Positions 7,278-14,235 of a stretch of DNA of 14,659 bases are shown here, one piece after another. The stretch comes from Verrucomicrobiota bacterium. Lineage in GTDB: Bacteria > Verrucomicrobiota > Verrucomicrobiae > Chthoniobacterales > UBA10450. Numbering within the stretch: the stretch's first letter is position 1; every line of letters starts with the position of its first letter. The stretch spans positions 1 through 14,659 of the forward strand of contig QHOZ01000022.1 in assembly GCA_003219495.1 (NCBI GenBank), written 5' to 3'. Position numbers and translations under genes: made by a program. The notes under the pieces were generated by a model. That model was given only the letters and a program-made list of their open reading frames with translations. It did no database searches and had not been told where the DNA came from.

Positions 7278-8738
7278 TCAGCCGGAGACCATGTAGCCTT
7301 CTTCGCCGTGCTCGTTGATATCAAGCCCCTGGCGCTCAATCTCCGGAGCGATTCGCAATCCGACAAAGACGTTCACCAGCCAGCCGATGATTGCTGTCGC
7401 CACAACCGCGAGCAAGATCGTCAGCGCGATTGCTTTCAATTGCTCGAGCCAAAGGAAATTCCCGACGATTTTCGCGAGCCCATTTTGCGTCGCAGGTGCA
7501 CCGGCCAAATTTGAATTCACAGTCGTTGTGGCCAAAAAACCGGTGAGAAACGCACCGAGGGTTCCGCCGACCGCGTGCACGCCAAAAGTATCGAGCGCAT
7601 CATCGTAGTGAAACCACGACTTTAATTTCGTGCATGCGAAAAACGGCACGATCCCCGCCGCAACACCAATGATCATCGCACCCGTTGGATCGACATATCC
7701 GCACGAGGGAGTGATCACCACCAGCCCGCCCACTGCGCCGGAACAAAATCCGAGCACGCTCGCTTTGCCGCGCAGGCGAAGCTCAAGCATTGCCCAGGTG
7801 AACGACGCGACCGCGGTGGCCAGCGTTGTTGTCGTGAACGCGTTGGCCGCAATTCCATCAGCGCCGAGCGCGCTGCCGGCATTGAAACCGTACCAGCCGA
7901 CCCACAGCATTCCGGCGCCGACCATGCAAAGCACCATGCTATGCGGCGCGAGAATTTCTTTGCGAAACCCGAGCCGCGGTCCGAGCAACGCGCAAAGCAC
8001 AAGCGCGGACCAACCCGAGGACATGTGCACCACGGTGCCGCCGGCAAAATCGATCGCGCGAACTTTGGCGTGGTCGTTCCAAACGCCGTTCATCCAGCCG
8101 TCAATTCCCCAGACCATGTGCGCAAGCGGAAAATAAACGGCGAACATCCAAACGCCGACAAAGATGAGCACCGCGGAAAACCGGATCCGTTCCGCGACCG
8201 CGCCGATAATCAGCGCCGGCGTAATGATCGCGAACATGAGCTGGTACATCGCGAAGATGTTTTGTGAAACCCAGAAGGAATAATCGCCATTCGGTTTCGC
8301 ATCGACGCCGCGCAGAAACGCGAACTTTAATCCGCCGAGAAATGGCGAGCCGCGAGAAAAGACCAGCGAGTAGCCGACCGCCCACCAAAGAATCGCCACG
8401 AGTCCTGCGATGCCCAAACATTGTGCGAGGACCGACAGCACATTTTTTTGCCGAACGAGGCCGCCATAAAACAACGCGAGACCGGGCAAGGTCATGAACA
8501 ACACGAGCGCTGAGGCCGTCATCATCCAGCCGTTATGGCCGGGACCGGGACCGGAGATGTTCGAGCTCGATTTCGCGTCGGAATCGGAACCGCGCGCGGC
8601 GTTGTTTACATAAGCTTCCAAATCAGCGACGCGCTGCTCAAGAGATGGCGAGCTCGCGGGCGCGGCCGGTGCGTTTTGCGCGCGCGCGAAATTCGCGAAC
8701 AGGAATACGATGCCGACAATAAAAGCGCGGATCAACAT
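7278..8738 (-). CDS. amt: Ammonium transporter (Amt/MEP/Rh family)
   Basis: A 486-residue Amt channel carrying ammonium across the inner membrane. The start is set at the ATG at 8738 because GGAAAG (8750-8745) lies 6 bases upstream; a GTG at 8756 would only add six residues before it. The N-terminus is a signal peptide (1-20, ending ANFARA), then an Ala/Pro stretch, a short coiled coil (SLEQRVADLEAYVNNA, 32-47) and a Gly/Pro linker. The transporter core runs from about 70 with eleven hydrophobic helices. Family marks: FYGGLVRQKNVLS (90-102), D230 in DFAGGTVVH, and the twin histidines H238 and H388 (DTFGVHAVGG). The C-terminal tail (GLDINEHGEEGY) is typical. No glnB/glnK PII gene is beside it, unlike many amt loci. 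The substrate call is firm; physiological regulation is not visible. Confidence 0.96.
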   Translation of the reverse strand: MLIRAFIVGIVFLFANFARAQNAPAAPASSPSLEQRVADLEAYVNNAARGSDSDAKSSSNISGPGPGHNGWMMTASALVLFMTLPGLALFYGGLVRQKNVLSVLAQCLGIAGLVAILWWAVGYSLVFSRGSPFLGGLKFAFLRGVDAKPNGDYSFWVSQNIFAMYQLMFAIITPALIIGAVAERIRFSAVLIFVGVWMFAVYFPLAHMVWGIDGWMNGVWNDHAKVRAIDFAGGTVVHMSSGWSALVLCALLGPRLGFRKEILAPHSMVLCMVGAGMLWVGWYGFNAGSALGADGIAANAFTTTTLATAVASFTWAMLELRLRGKASVLGFCSGAVGGLVVITPSCGYVDPTGAMIIGVAAGIVPFFACTKLKSWFHYDDALDTFGVHAVGGTLGAFLTGFLATTTVNSNLAGAPATQNGLAKIVGNFLWLEQLKAIALTILLAVVATAIIGWLVNVFVGLRIAPEIERQGLDINEHGEEGYMVSG

Positions 8739-8744
8739 GTCGAT

Positions 8745-8750
8745 CTTTCC
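8745..8750 (-). promoter_or_regulatory. Ribosome binding site that decides the amt start
   Basis: GGAAAG on the - strand lies 6 bases before the ATG at 8738 and inside the longer reading frame that begins with GTG at 8756. It favours the shorter product, which also begins more naturally as a signal peptide (MLIRAF). Confidence 0.6.
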
Positions 8751-8759
8751 GGGCACGGT

Positions 8760-8789
8760 TTAATAGAACCGCTCGCGCCAGATCGACAA
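8760..8789 (-). promoter_or_regulatory. Possible sigma-70-type promoter of amt
   Basis: On the - strand TTGTCG (8789-8784) and TATTAA (8765-8760) are separated by 18 bases. Each matches four of six consensus positions. A start about 7 bases downstream would leave a short leader holding the GGAAAG site. Weak evidence; consensus preferences in this phylum are not certain. Confidence 0.3.
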
Positions 8790-8838
8790 CGGAAAAAGGC
8801 CGCGACTAAAAATCGCGTCCTGCAAGATCAACCAGAAA

Positions 8839-8876
8839 ACTCCGCCGAGCGGTGTGGTCGGTGCGCCCGGCGGAGT
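8839..8876 (-). terminator. Probable rho-independent terminator of the sigma/anti-sigma/PDZ operon
   Basis: A 9-bp GC-rich perfect inverted repeat (ACTCCGCCG at 8839-8847 against CGGCGGAGT at 8868-8876) with a 20-base loop. In the - strand transcript the stem is followed by four U. It starts 20 bases beyond the TAG that ends the restored PDZ gene. The loop is long and the U run short, so it is less certain than the hairpin at 7232. Confidence 0.6.
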
Positions 8877-8895
8877 CTCTCTCTGTCTCTACACT

Positions 8896-9237
8896 CTAAA
8901 GTTTGACGAAAGTGTAATTCACCCGCGGCCCGCGAGGTTTCGTGCAGACCTGGTTCATCGATTGAACCTCGGCCTCATCATTGTCGTCACTGTCCTCATC
9001 GCCTGGCTCGACGTTGACCTCATCGTCCATGTTCTCCTGCTCCTGTTTTGAAATCACCGCCGGGAGGTCGTTCGTCTGCAATTTGTCGTAACGTTGGCGG
9101 ACATCGGCCGGAACTTTGTCTAAATCCTCTTTCGTTTCGACCGGACCGCTGAACTGCAGAAGGCCTTTTGGATCTTTCGCCGTCAGAACTTCCTTGCCGT
9201 CGATTTTCTCGACGCGCAACTCGCCTTTGTCGTGGCC
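8896..9237 (-). pseudogene. C-terminal remnant of the PDZ protein, in the shifted frame
   Basis: Read from 9237 this gives GHDKGELRVEKIDGKEVLTA, a natural continuation of the preceding NITVTKNG. It continues through KDPKGLLQFSGPVETKEDL and QRYDKLQTNDLPAV to a strongly acidic tail (NMDDEVNVEPGDEDSDDNDE) and ends KL with TAG at 8896-8898. There is no plausible start with a ribosome binding site. It is therefore the real C-terminus of the gene starting at 10039, cut off by a one-base shift, and the two parts together would give about 380 residues. I do not recognise the tail as a named domain. Confidence 0.78.
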
Positions 9238-10039
9238 CGTTTTTCGTGACGGTAATATTTCCGGCCGCCCGACGGGCCTCTTCGGCGGCGCGCTTCACTT
9301 GATCTCGAACTTCATGGGCACGATCGCGCATCTGTTGCGCCATATCCCGGCGTTGTTGCGCGAGGTCGCGTTGCTGCTGCGCAAGATCCCGCTGCTGTTG
9401 CGCCTGCGCGCGCTGCGCTTCTGCCTGCGCCGCTTTCACGGCGTCATGAATCATTCCGCCGTTAGTATCGCCCAACTGCTCCTGCAGATCTTTCATTTGA
9501 TCCTGAAAATCAGTCATCAGGTCGCAGTTGCCGAAGTCCTTGCCGTTAAAATTAAAATTAAAACGGTGGCGACCATGGCCGGAATCCATACGCTCCGACA
9601 CTTCCTTCTTGGCCAACTTCACGCCGATCTTTTCTTCCTTGCCTTTGCGCAGGACGGTCAGTGTGACGGTGCTGCCTTCCGAAAGACTGCGAACTAATTT
9701 CGACAGTTGATCGGGCTCGGTCAGAATCTGGTCGTTCAACATTTTCAAAATGTCGTTTTGCTGAACGCCTGCCGCGGCGGCGGGGACATAGTCAACGACC
9801 AGACCGAACCCTTTGGCTAGCCCGAGCTGTTCGCTGACAACGCGCGGAACGTCCGACGTTTCCACTCCGAGAAAAGTTACCGGAACTTTTTTCTCTTTGT
9901 GATCGCGATCGCCCGGATTGACCTGCGGAGGCCCGGGCGGCGCGGGTGGGTTCGGCGGATTTGGCGGATTCGGTTGAGCGAGGGCAGCAATCGGCAGAAG
10001 CACGAGCGTTGCAATGGTGGCGATGGATTTTGTTTTCAT
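9020..10039 (-). CDS. Secreted PDZ-domain protein with coiled coil (frameshifted C-terminus)
   Basis: The N-terminus is a signal peptide (1-21, ending AALAQ) followed by a PNPP-repeat linker (about 23-38). A PDZ domain covers about 53-145: TFLGVETSDVPRVV, the carboxylate-loop-like GFGLVVDYV, then GVQQNDILKMLNDQ. A Phe/Asn-rich patch (RFNFNFNGKDFG) leads into a long Gln/Arg-rich coiled coil (about 176-258). The frame is good to about residue 267; after that the product as read is Arg-rich and unlike a protein domain, while the true continuation lies in the +1 frame (remnant at 8896-9237). PDZ domains bind exposed C-termini, so a periplasmic sensing or chaperone role beside the sigma/anti-sigma pair is possible but inferred. 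AGGA lies 10 bases upstream, inside the end of the anti-sigma gene, and only 4 bases separate the genes. Confidence 0.85.
   Translation of the reverse strand: MKTKSIATIATLVLLPIAALAQPNPPNPPNPPAPPGPPQVNPGDRDHKEKKVPVTFLGVETSDVPRVVSEQLGLAKGFGLVVDYVPAAAAGVQQNDILKMLNDQILTEPDQLSKLVRSLSEGSTVTLTVLRKGKEEKIGVKLAKKEVSERMDSGHGRHRFNFNFNGKDFGNCDLMTDFQDQMKDLQEQLGDTNGGMIHDAVKAAQAEAQRAQAQQQRDLAQQQRDLAQQRRDMAQQMRDRAHEVRDQVKRAAEEARRAAGNITVTKNGPRQRRVARRENRRQGSSDGERSKRPSAVQRSGRNERGFRQSSGRCPPTLRQIADERPPGGDFKTGAGEHGR
9299..9403 (-). repeat. Five-unit 21-base tandem repeat encoding heptads
   Basis: Residues 213-247 of the PDZ protein repeat every seven: AQQQRDL, AQQQRDL, AQQRRDM, AQQMRDR, AHEVRDQ. The first units are nearly identical and later ones diverge, as expected from stepwise duplication of a 21-base unit. 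The result is a charged helical or coiled-coil rod. Confidence 0.85.
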
Positions 10040-10043
10040 AAGT

Positions 10044-10544
10044 TTATTGTCCTGAAATTGGAGTGAGCGAAACTTCTTCCCGCGGATAAGTAATCCGAAG
10101 CGTGGCGCCCGTTTTCGGGTTGCGCCATTTCAACGTGTCGCGTGTGTGCGAGCGGACGCGGCGCACCGGCTCCGTGGAATTGTTCGGATAGTGCAACCCT
10201 TCGTCGCGCGTGTGATAAACAACCTGCGTCAGGCCGGCCGGAACAAGTTGGTCCATCGAGTTGGCCGTAATCGGGGCCGGCGAATTCGTCGCGACTTTCT
10301 GATTCGTTGAGCCGGGTTGTTGAAAATGAACGAATGCGAACATGACAAGCGCAGTCGACGCCGCTAAACCGAGCCCGAGCGAGAGCCAATTGAAATTGAA
10401 ACGCCGTTCGCGCGGAAGCACAGCCGCGGTCGGAAGGGATGCTTCATCCGTGAGCGCGCGCTCGATGCGGGTGACGAGGTCCGCCGACGGTTGAACCGGG
10501 CGCAACTTGCGCAGTTGATCTTCGAGTTGTGAAAAATCGTTCAT
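10044..10544 (-). CDS. Probable membrane anti-sigma factor or regulator of the adjacent ECF sigma
   Basis: A 166-residue single-pass membrane protein. A short cytoplasmic helical part (1-50; LEDQLRKLRPVQPSADLV, RIERALTDE) is followed by one membrane helix (about 53-72) and an extracytoplasmic tail of about 94 residues ending REEVSLTPISGQ. The gene start overlaps the sigma factor stop by ATGA (10541-10544), the usual coupling of sigma and anti-sigma genes, and has no ribosome binding site of its own. There is no HxxxCxxC zinc anti-sigma motif, so the anti-sigma role rests on position and topology alone. The tail (TLKWRNPKTGATLRITYPRE) matches no domain I can name. It ends 4 bases before the PDZ gene, forming a three-gene operon. 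Confidence 0.72.
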   Translation of the reverse strand: MNDFSQLEDQLRKLRPVQPSADLVTRIERALTDEASLPTAAVLPRERRFNFNWLSLGLGLAASTALVMFAFVHFQQPGSTNQKVATNSPAPITANSMDQLVPAGLTQVVYHTRDEGLHYPNNSTEPVRRVRSHTRDTLKWRNPKTGATLRITYPREEVSLTPISGQ

Positions 10545-11032
10545 GTTGACGGTAAACTTTTTTTCAATGCAGCGAGCGCGTAGCGATAGCGTGACGCTGC
10601 GGTATTTTGCGAAATTCCCAGCGCGCTGGCGATTTCAGCGAAAGTCAGCTCGTTCCAGATCTTCAAAGTGAGAACCTCCCGTTGTTCGCCAGGCAAGAGA
10701 TCGAGAGCGGCAATAAGAGCGCGCTGCGAATCATCTTCCATTTCAAATTGCGGTTCGACGTTTGGATCGACATCGGACATGGCGGTCGACTCGCGTTTCG
10801 CGCGGCGGCTGTCACGCCGGAGAAAATCGATCGCAATGGAGCGAACCGTCGCGTAAAGCAACCCGCGATTGGAAATGTCATGTTGTTTTCGCCAGAACCG
10901 GACGAAAGCTTCCTGCACAATGTCTTCCGCATCCGCCGCCGACCGCGCCCATTGCCGCGCGAACAGCACAAGGCCGGGCGCAAGCTGAGCAAAGCAAATC
11001 TTCCAATTTTCATCGGTGGCGACATCCTCCAT
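10541..11032 (-). CDS. ECF-family RNA polymerase sigma factor
   Basis: A 163-residue group 4 sigma factor. Region 2 lies at about 15-80: FARQWARSAADAEDIVQEAFVRFW is the classic core-binding and -10 recognition segment, with ATVRSIAIDFLRRD behind it. An acidic linker (86-103) separates it from region 4 (about 105-158), with LLPGEQREVLTLKIWNELT, then the helix-turn-helix FAEIASALGISQNTAASRYRYAL that reads the -35 element. It has the expected length for an ECF sigma without extra domains. AAAGG lies very close to the ATG at 11032, so initiation strength is uncertain. It is followed by the overlapping membrane gene, its likely inhibitor. The upstream gap of 79 bases contains a palindrome (11073-11092) and the AT-rich TTATAAAA, probably part of its own promoter. 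Confidence 0.94.
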   Translation of the reverse strand: MEDVATDENWKICFAQLAPGLVLFARQWARSAADAEDIVQEAFVRFWRKQHDISNRGLLYATVRSIAIDFLRRDSRRAKRESTAMSDVDPNVEPQFEMEDDSQRALIAALDLLPGEQREVLTLKIWNELTFAEIASALGISQNTAASRYRYALAALKKSLPST

Positions 11033-11072
11033 GACCTTTTCACGGTCTTTTATAATCGAGACGCCGCCAAAT

Positions 11073-11092
11073 CCTGTTTTTGTCTAAACAGG
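11073..11092. repeat. 20-base palindrome upstream of the ECF sigma gene
   Basis: CCTGTTT and AAACAGG form a perfect 7-bp inverted repeat around 6 bases, about 40 bases before the sigma ATG. No T run follows on either strand, so it is not a standard terminator. A regulator-binding site or an mRNA hairpin is possible. Confidence 0.4.
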
Positions 11093-11111
11093 CGCGATTT
11101 TTCGCGACCCG

Positions 11112-11480
11112 TTACCGCGGCGCCGGTTCGGCCGCTTTCGGCTGCGCGCGCAGGATCAAATTGCCGACCCAATCCACGCGCAAATTGCTGTAGCTTTGAT
11201 CGACATTTTGCCAGCGCTCGTGCCAATACACGGCAGCTTTCACGCGCGGATATTTCGTTCGAAAAAGATCGAGCGCCTGCTTGATCCATTCGGGCTTGTG
11301 AATTCCGGGCTCACCCGGCGTATAAGGAAACTCGCCGGTCGCCCATTCGGCGATCATTACCGGCTTGCTCGGATCGATCCCGCTCAGTTCCTGATACGGC
11401 CAGTCCATCAATGCGGTGACAAAAGGATTCGGCTCGTCTTTGAATTGCTGGCCGTAAACGCTGATCCCTAACCAGTCGAC
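11112..11480 (-). pseudogene. C-terminal remnant of the GH26-like enzyme, same frame after the TAA
   Basis: This continues the reading frame of the upstream lipoprotein directly after the TAA. It reads VDWLGISVYGQQF, then the segment PVMIAEWATGEFPY containing the expected GH26 nucleophile glutamate (residue 283 when numbered through the stop). PEWIKQALDLFRTKYPRVKA and VYWHERWQ follow, with TAA at 11112-11114. The Tyr/Trp-rich end matches the last strands and helices of the (beta/alpha)8 barrel. The nominal TTG start at 11411 is inside the fold and has no ribosome binding site, so this is not an independent gene. Confidence 0.78.
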
Positions 11481-12194
11481 TTAATCGGAGCCGGGATAGT
11501 AGGCCGGAGCGAAATTCCAAGTGTCCATCGGCGACGAATAGTTGTTGGTTTGAAACATCCATTTCACGTTCGAGGCGCCGCGCGCGCGGACGCGATCGAC
11601 CACGTGCCGAAAAGCGCGCCGAAATGTTTCCGGCCCTTTCCAATTATCCGCGTCATCGTCCCAATCTTCGCCGCCGTAAAAAGCTCCCGACCATGGAAAC
11701 CAATCGCCATTCATCTCGTTCGCGAACGAAACAATCATCGGATGACCGAACTGCCGCGCGCCATCAGCCCACTTGTCGATGTAGTCGTCCCACTTTCCGG
11801 CAACGATGTCGTTCAGATTGAATTTGTCCGGGCCACGATTCTGCATATACGGCCGGTCCCATGGCGACCAAAACACAAGCGGCAACGAGCCGTGTCGCCA
11901 AGCGACATTTAGATTCGCCATCGGAAAGTTTTGCTCACCCCAGTAACTCGACGAAGCGATGATGGCCTGATGTTTGCCCACCAGCTTCTCGAAATCTTCG
12001 ATCATCTCGAGCGCGACATCGTCCTCTTCATCGCCGAAATCGATGAACGCGCCGGTGTACGCGCCGTGATCCGGAACCAAAACTTCCACCGGACCGTTCG
12101 GATCAACGGATGGAGATTGCGAGGTCGTTTTGTTGCAAGACGCGATCGCCAAGAACGACAACGCCACCGCCAAATGACGAATGATATTCCTCAC
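11481..12194 (-). CDS. GH26-like glycoside hydrolase lipoprotein, N-terminal part (ends at premature TAA)
   Basis: The start is taken as the GTG at 12194, which overlaps the TGA of the synthase gene (GTGA). The upstream extension of the frame lies wholly inside that gene and reads unlike protein. The product begins with a lipoprotein signal (RHLAVALSFLAIASC) with lipobox cysteine C20, so it is membrane-anchored outside the cytoplasm. Glycoside hydrolase 26 features follow: HGAYTGAFIDFG (43-54), PLVFWSPWDRPY, and FANEMNGDWFPWSG with acid/base glutamate E160. GH26 enzymes cut beta-mannans and related beta-linked glycans. The TAA at codon 238 (11483-11481) falls between the acid/base and the nucleophile glutamate, so the product as read would be inactive; the intact protein would have 360 residues. 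Substrate is unknown; the neighbour suggests trimming of the polymer made next door. Confidence 0.82.
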   Translation of the reverse strand: MRNIIRHLAVALSFLAIASCNKTTSQSPSVDPNGPVEVLVPDHGAYTGAFIDFGDEEDDVALEMIEDFEKLVGKHQAIIASSSYWGEQNFPMANLNVAWRHGSLPLVFWSPWDRPYMQNRGPDKFNLNDIVAGKWDDYIDKWADGARQFGHPMIVSFANEMNGDWFPWSGAFYGGEDWDDDADNWKGPETFRRAFRHVVDRVRARGASNVKWMFQTNNYSSPMDTWNFAPAYYPGSD

Positions 12195-14233
12195 GCGCGA
12201 ACGGGCACGCTCGCCGTGCGCTCGAGTTTTCCCCAGCTCACCCACGCGCCTTTGATCGCGCGCAGAATGGCTTTCCAGATGCAATAGCTCAGCATCGGTC
12301 GATAAAGCAGACGCATCGGCAAAATGCGCCACGCGTCACGGATCGGATCTTTTTCCAAAATGCACGCGAGCGTGGCCAGAATCACGTCCATCGATAAAAA
12401 CGTGATCACGAACGGCAGCACGGCTCGCCACGCGCCGAAAGGAAGCGACGCGAGCAAAAACAAATCCACGATGGGCGTGACCGCGACGAGGATGATTTGG
12501 AAAAACCAAACACTGGGTAAACTGAACCAGCCGAGCGCGCGATAGTTCCAGTTGAAAACCATGTCGCGATGTTTCCACAAACATTGCAACGTGCCGTAGG
12601 CCCAGCGAAACCGTTGCCGCGCCAGAGTCCGCACCGATTCCGGCGCTTCCGTCCACGCGATCGCCTGCGGCACGTAAACGATCCGTTGTCGATCTTTGTG
12701 GAGCGCGAGCGTGAGATCGGTGTCCTCGGCGAGCGTTTGCAAACTCAAACCGCCCGCTTCGTCGATCGCCGCTTTGCGGATGGCGCTGATCGCGCCCGGA
12801 ACCACGGTGATGCAGTTCCAGCGCGTGTAAGCGCGGCGATCGAGATTGAAACCGCACGTGTATTCGAGCGATTGGCAGCGCGCGATAAATGTCCGCAGAT
12901 TGCCAACCTTCGCGTGACCGGAAACGGCGCCGATCGTTTCATCTGTGAACGGTTCCGTCAAACACGAGAGCGTGTCGCGTTGAAAATGCGTGTCCGCGTC
13001 GACGAAGACGACAATGCCATGACGAACCGCGCTCAGCGCGCGTTGGAGCGCGCGCGCTTTGCCGCGATTTTCCTGGCGCAACAATCGCACGCGAGGATCG
13101 ACATCTGCCATGCGCTCGACTTCAGTCGCCGTTTCATCTGCGGAGCCATCGTCGACCACAATCACTTCGAGCTCGCCTTTGTAATCGGTCGCGAGCAACG
13201 ATTCCAAAGTTCGCGCAATTACTTTTCCCTCGTTGTAAGCCGCCACCACCACGCTGACCGGCTCGACGAAGTCGCCTTTCGGCAAACGCCGAAAACGATA
13301 CGCGAGCCAGATCACAATGAGTGTGCGCACTACCACGAGCGCGGTCGCAACAATCATGAACGCCCAGAGAAATTCCTCGAGCGCGTGATAAACGCGGAAC
13401 CCGGCGCTGCTCACCATTTGCGGCAGTGATCGACTCGCCGGCTGCAGCGGCGGCATCACCGCGTCGCGCGATGTTCCAAGCAACGCACTCAGCGGCACAA
13501 TCGTGTCACCGCGCGTATGCAACCAATCGAGAATTTTTGGCAACGCCGCGACCGTTTGCGAACGATCCCCGCCCGCATCGTGCAGCAAAATGATGCTGCC
13601 ATCCCGGCGCTGTTGTTTCACACGTTGCAAAATGATGTCCGCCCCCGGCCTCGCCCAGTCCTGCGGATCGATATTTTCGAGCACGACGAGATAATTCAGC
13701 TCCTGGGCGATTTCCAACGGCATCAGCTCGCTCATCTGCGACGGTTGCGTGTCAGCCGCATACGGCGGACGAAAGAAAGTAGTCGCGCGCCCGGTGATCG
13801 TTTCGATCAACAATTGCGTCGCGTTCAATTCGAGTCGCACGTGCTCCGGCCAGGCGAGAGCGAGATTCGGATGATAATACGTGTGATTGCCGATCTCGTG
13901 CCCCTCGTCGACGATTCGCCTAACGAGCGCCGGATATTTTTCTGCGTTCACACCAACGACAAAGAACGCCGCCTTTGCGTTCGCCGCTTTCAGGATGTCT
14001 AAAATTCGCGGCGTCCAATTCGGATCGGGTCCATCATCGAACGTGAGCGCAACCTGGTGCTCACCGCCCGCGCCTTGATGATACAACGTCGGAAACTCGG
14101 GAAATTTTGTGTACTTGGCGGTGAGATAACCATCCGGGTCGATCGCGAGCTTGCGCATGCCATCGGCGCGATTTTCATCTACGCTGACAATTTCGCCGTC
14201 GCCCACATCGGTGATGGTGTCGGTTCCCCTCAA
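12191..14233 (-). CDS. Polysaccharide deacetylase (CE4)-glycosyltransferase family 2 fusion
   Basis: Residues about 60-250 are a NodB-type deacetylase with all five motifs: TFDDGPD (64-70), HTYYH (117-121), RPPY (155-158), DPQDW (189-193) and LLHDAG (216-221). This domain removes acetyl groups from N-acetylhexosamine polymers. A membrane region (about 286-312) leads to a processive GT2 domain (about 325-560) with VVDDGSAD (359-366), VDADT (411-415), AEDTDL (502-507) and QRFRW (540-544, the QxxRW motif). Further membrane helices (about 565-626) and an amphipathic end follow. The order suggests synthesis in the cytoplasm, export through the membrane part and deacetylation outside, as PgaC and PgaB do separately. 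The start is doubtful: TTG at 14233 has no ribosome binding site, and the frame is open upstream into the GH18 part. In relatives GH18-CE4-GT2 is one protein. Confidence 0.92.
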   Translation of the reverse strand: MRGTDTITDVGDGEIVSVDENRADGMRKLAIDPDGYLTAKYTKFPEFPTLYHQGAGGEHQVALTFDDGPDPNWTPRILDILKAANAKAAFFVVGVNAEKYPALVRRIVDEGHEIGNHTYYHPNLALAWPEHVRLELNATQLLIETITGRATTFFRPPYAADTQPSQMSELMPLEIAQELNYLVVLENIDPQDWARPGADIILQRVKQQRRDGSIILLHDAGGDRSQTVAALPKILDWLHTRGDTIVPLSALLGTSRDAVMPPLQPASRSLPQMVSSAGFRVYHALEEFLWAFMIVATALVVVRTLIVIWLAYRFRRLPKGDFVEPVSVVVAAYNEGKVIARTLESLLATDYKGELEVIVVDDGSADETATEVERMADVDPRVRLLRQENRGKARALQRALSAVRHGIVVFVDADTHFQRDTLSCLTEPFTDETIGAVSGHAKVGNLRTFIARCQSLEYTCGFNLDRRAYTRWNCITVVPGAISAIRKAAIDEAGGLSLQTLAEDTDLTLALHKDRQRIVYVPQAIAWTEAPESVRTLARQRFRWAYGTLQCLWKHRDMVFNWNYRALGWFSLPSVWFFQIILVAVTPIVDLFLLASLPFGAWRAVLPFVITFLSMDVILATLACILEKDPIRDAWRILPMRLLYRPMLSYCIWKAILRAIKGAWVSWGKLERTASVPVRA

Positions 14234-14235
14234 TA

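Noticed and set aside
8820..8840. Sigma-54 promoter upstream of amt (TGG...TTGCA on the - strand)
   Set aside because: The GG and GC doublets are 8 bases apart instead of the required 10.
9234..9245. Programmed -1 frameshift at AAAAAC in the PDZ gene
   Set aside because: The change needed is +1 (or -2), the wrong direction for that slippery motif, and the base before AAA is G, so the X XXY YYZ pattern is incomplete.
12569..13429. Long + strand frame opposite the CE4-GT2 gene (also 7630-8136 opposite amt, and 129-692 on the - strand)
   Set aside because: Arg/His/Ala-rich translations with no motifs, lying wholly antisense to strongly supported genes; typical shadows in GC-rich DNA.
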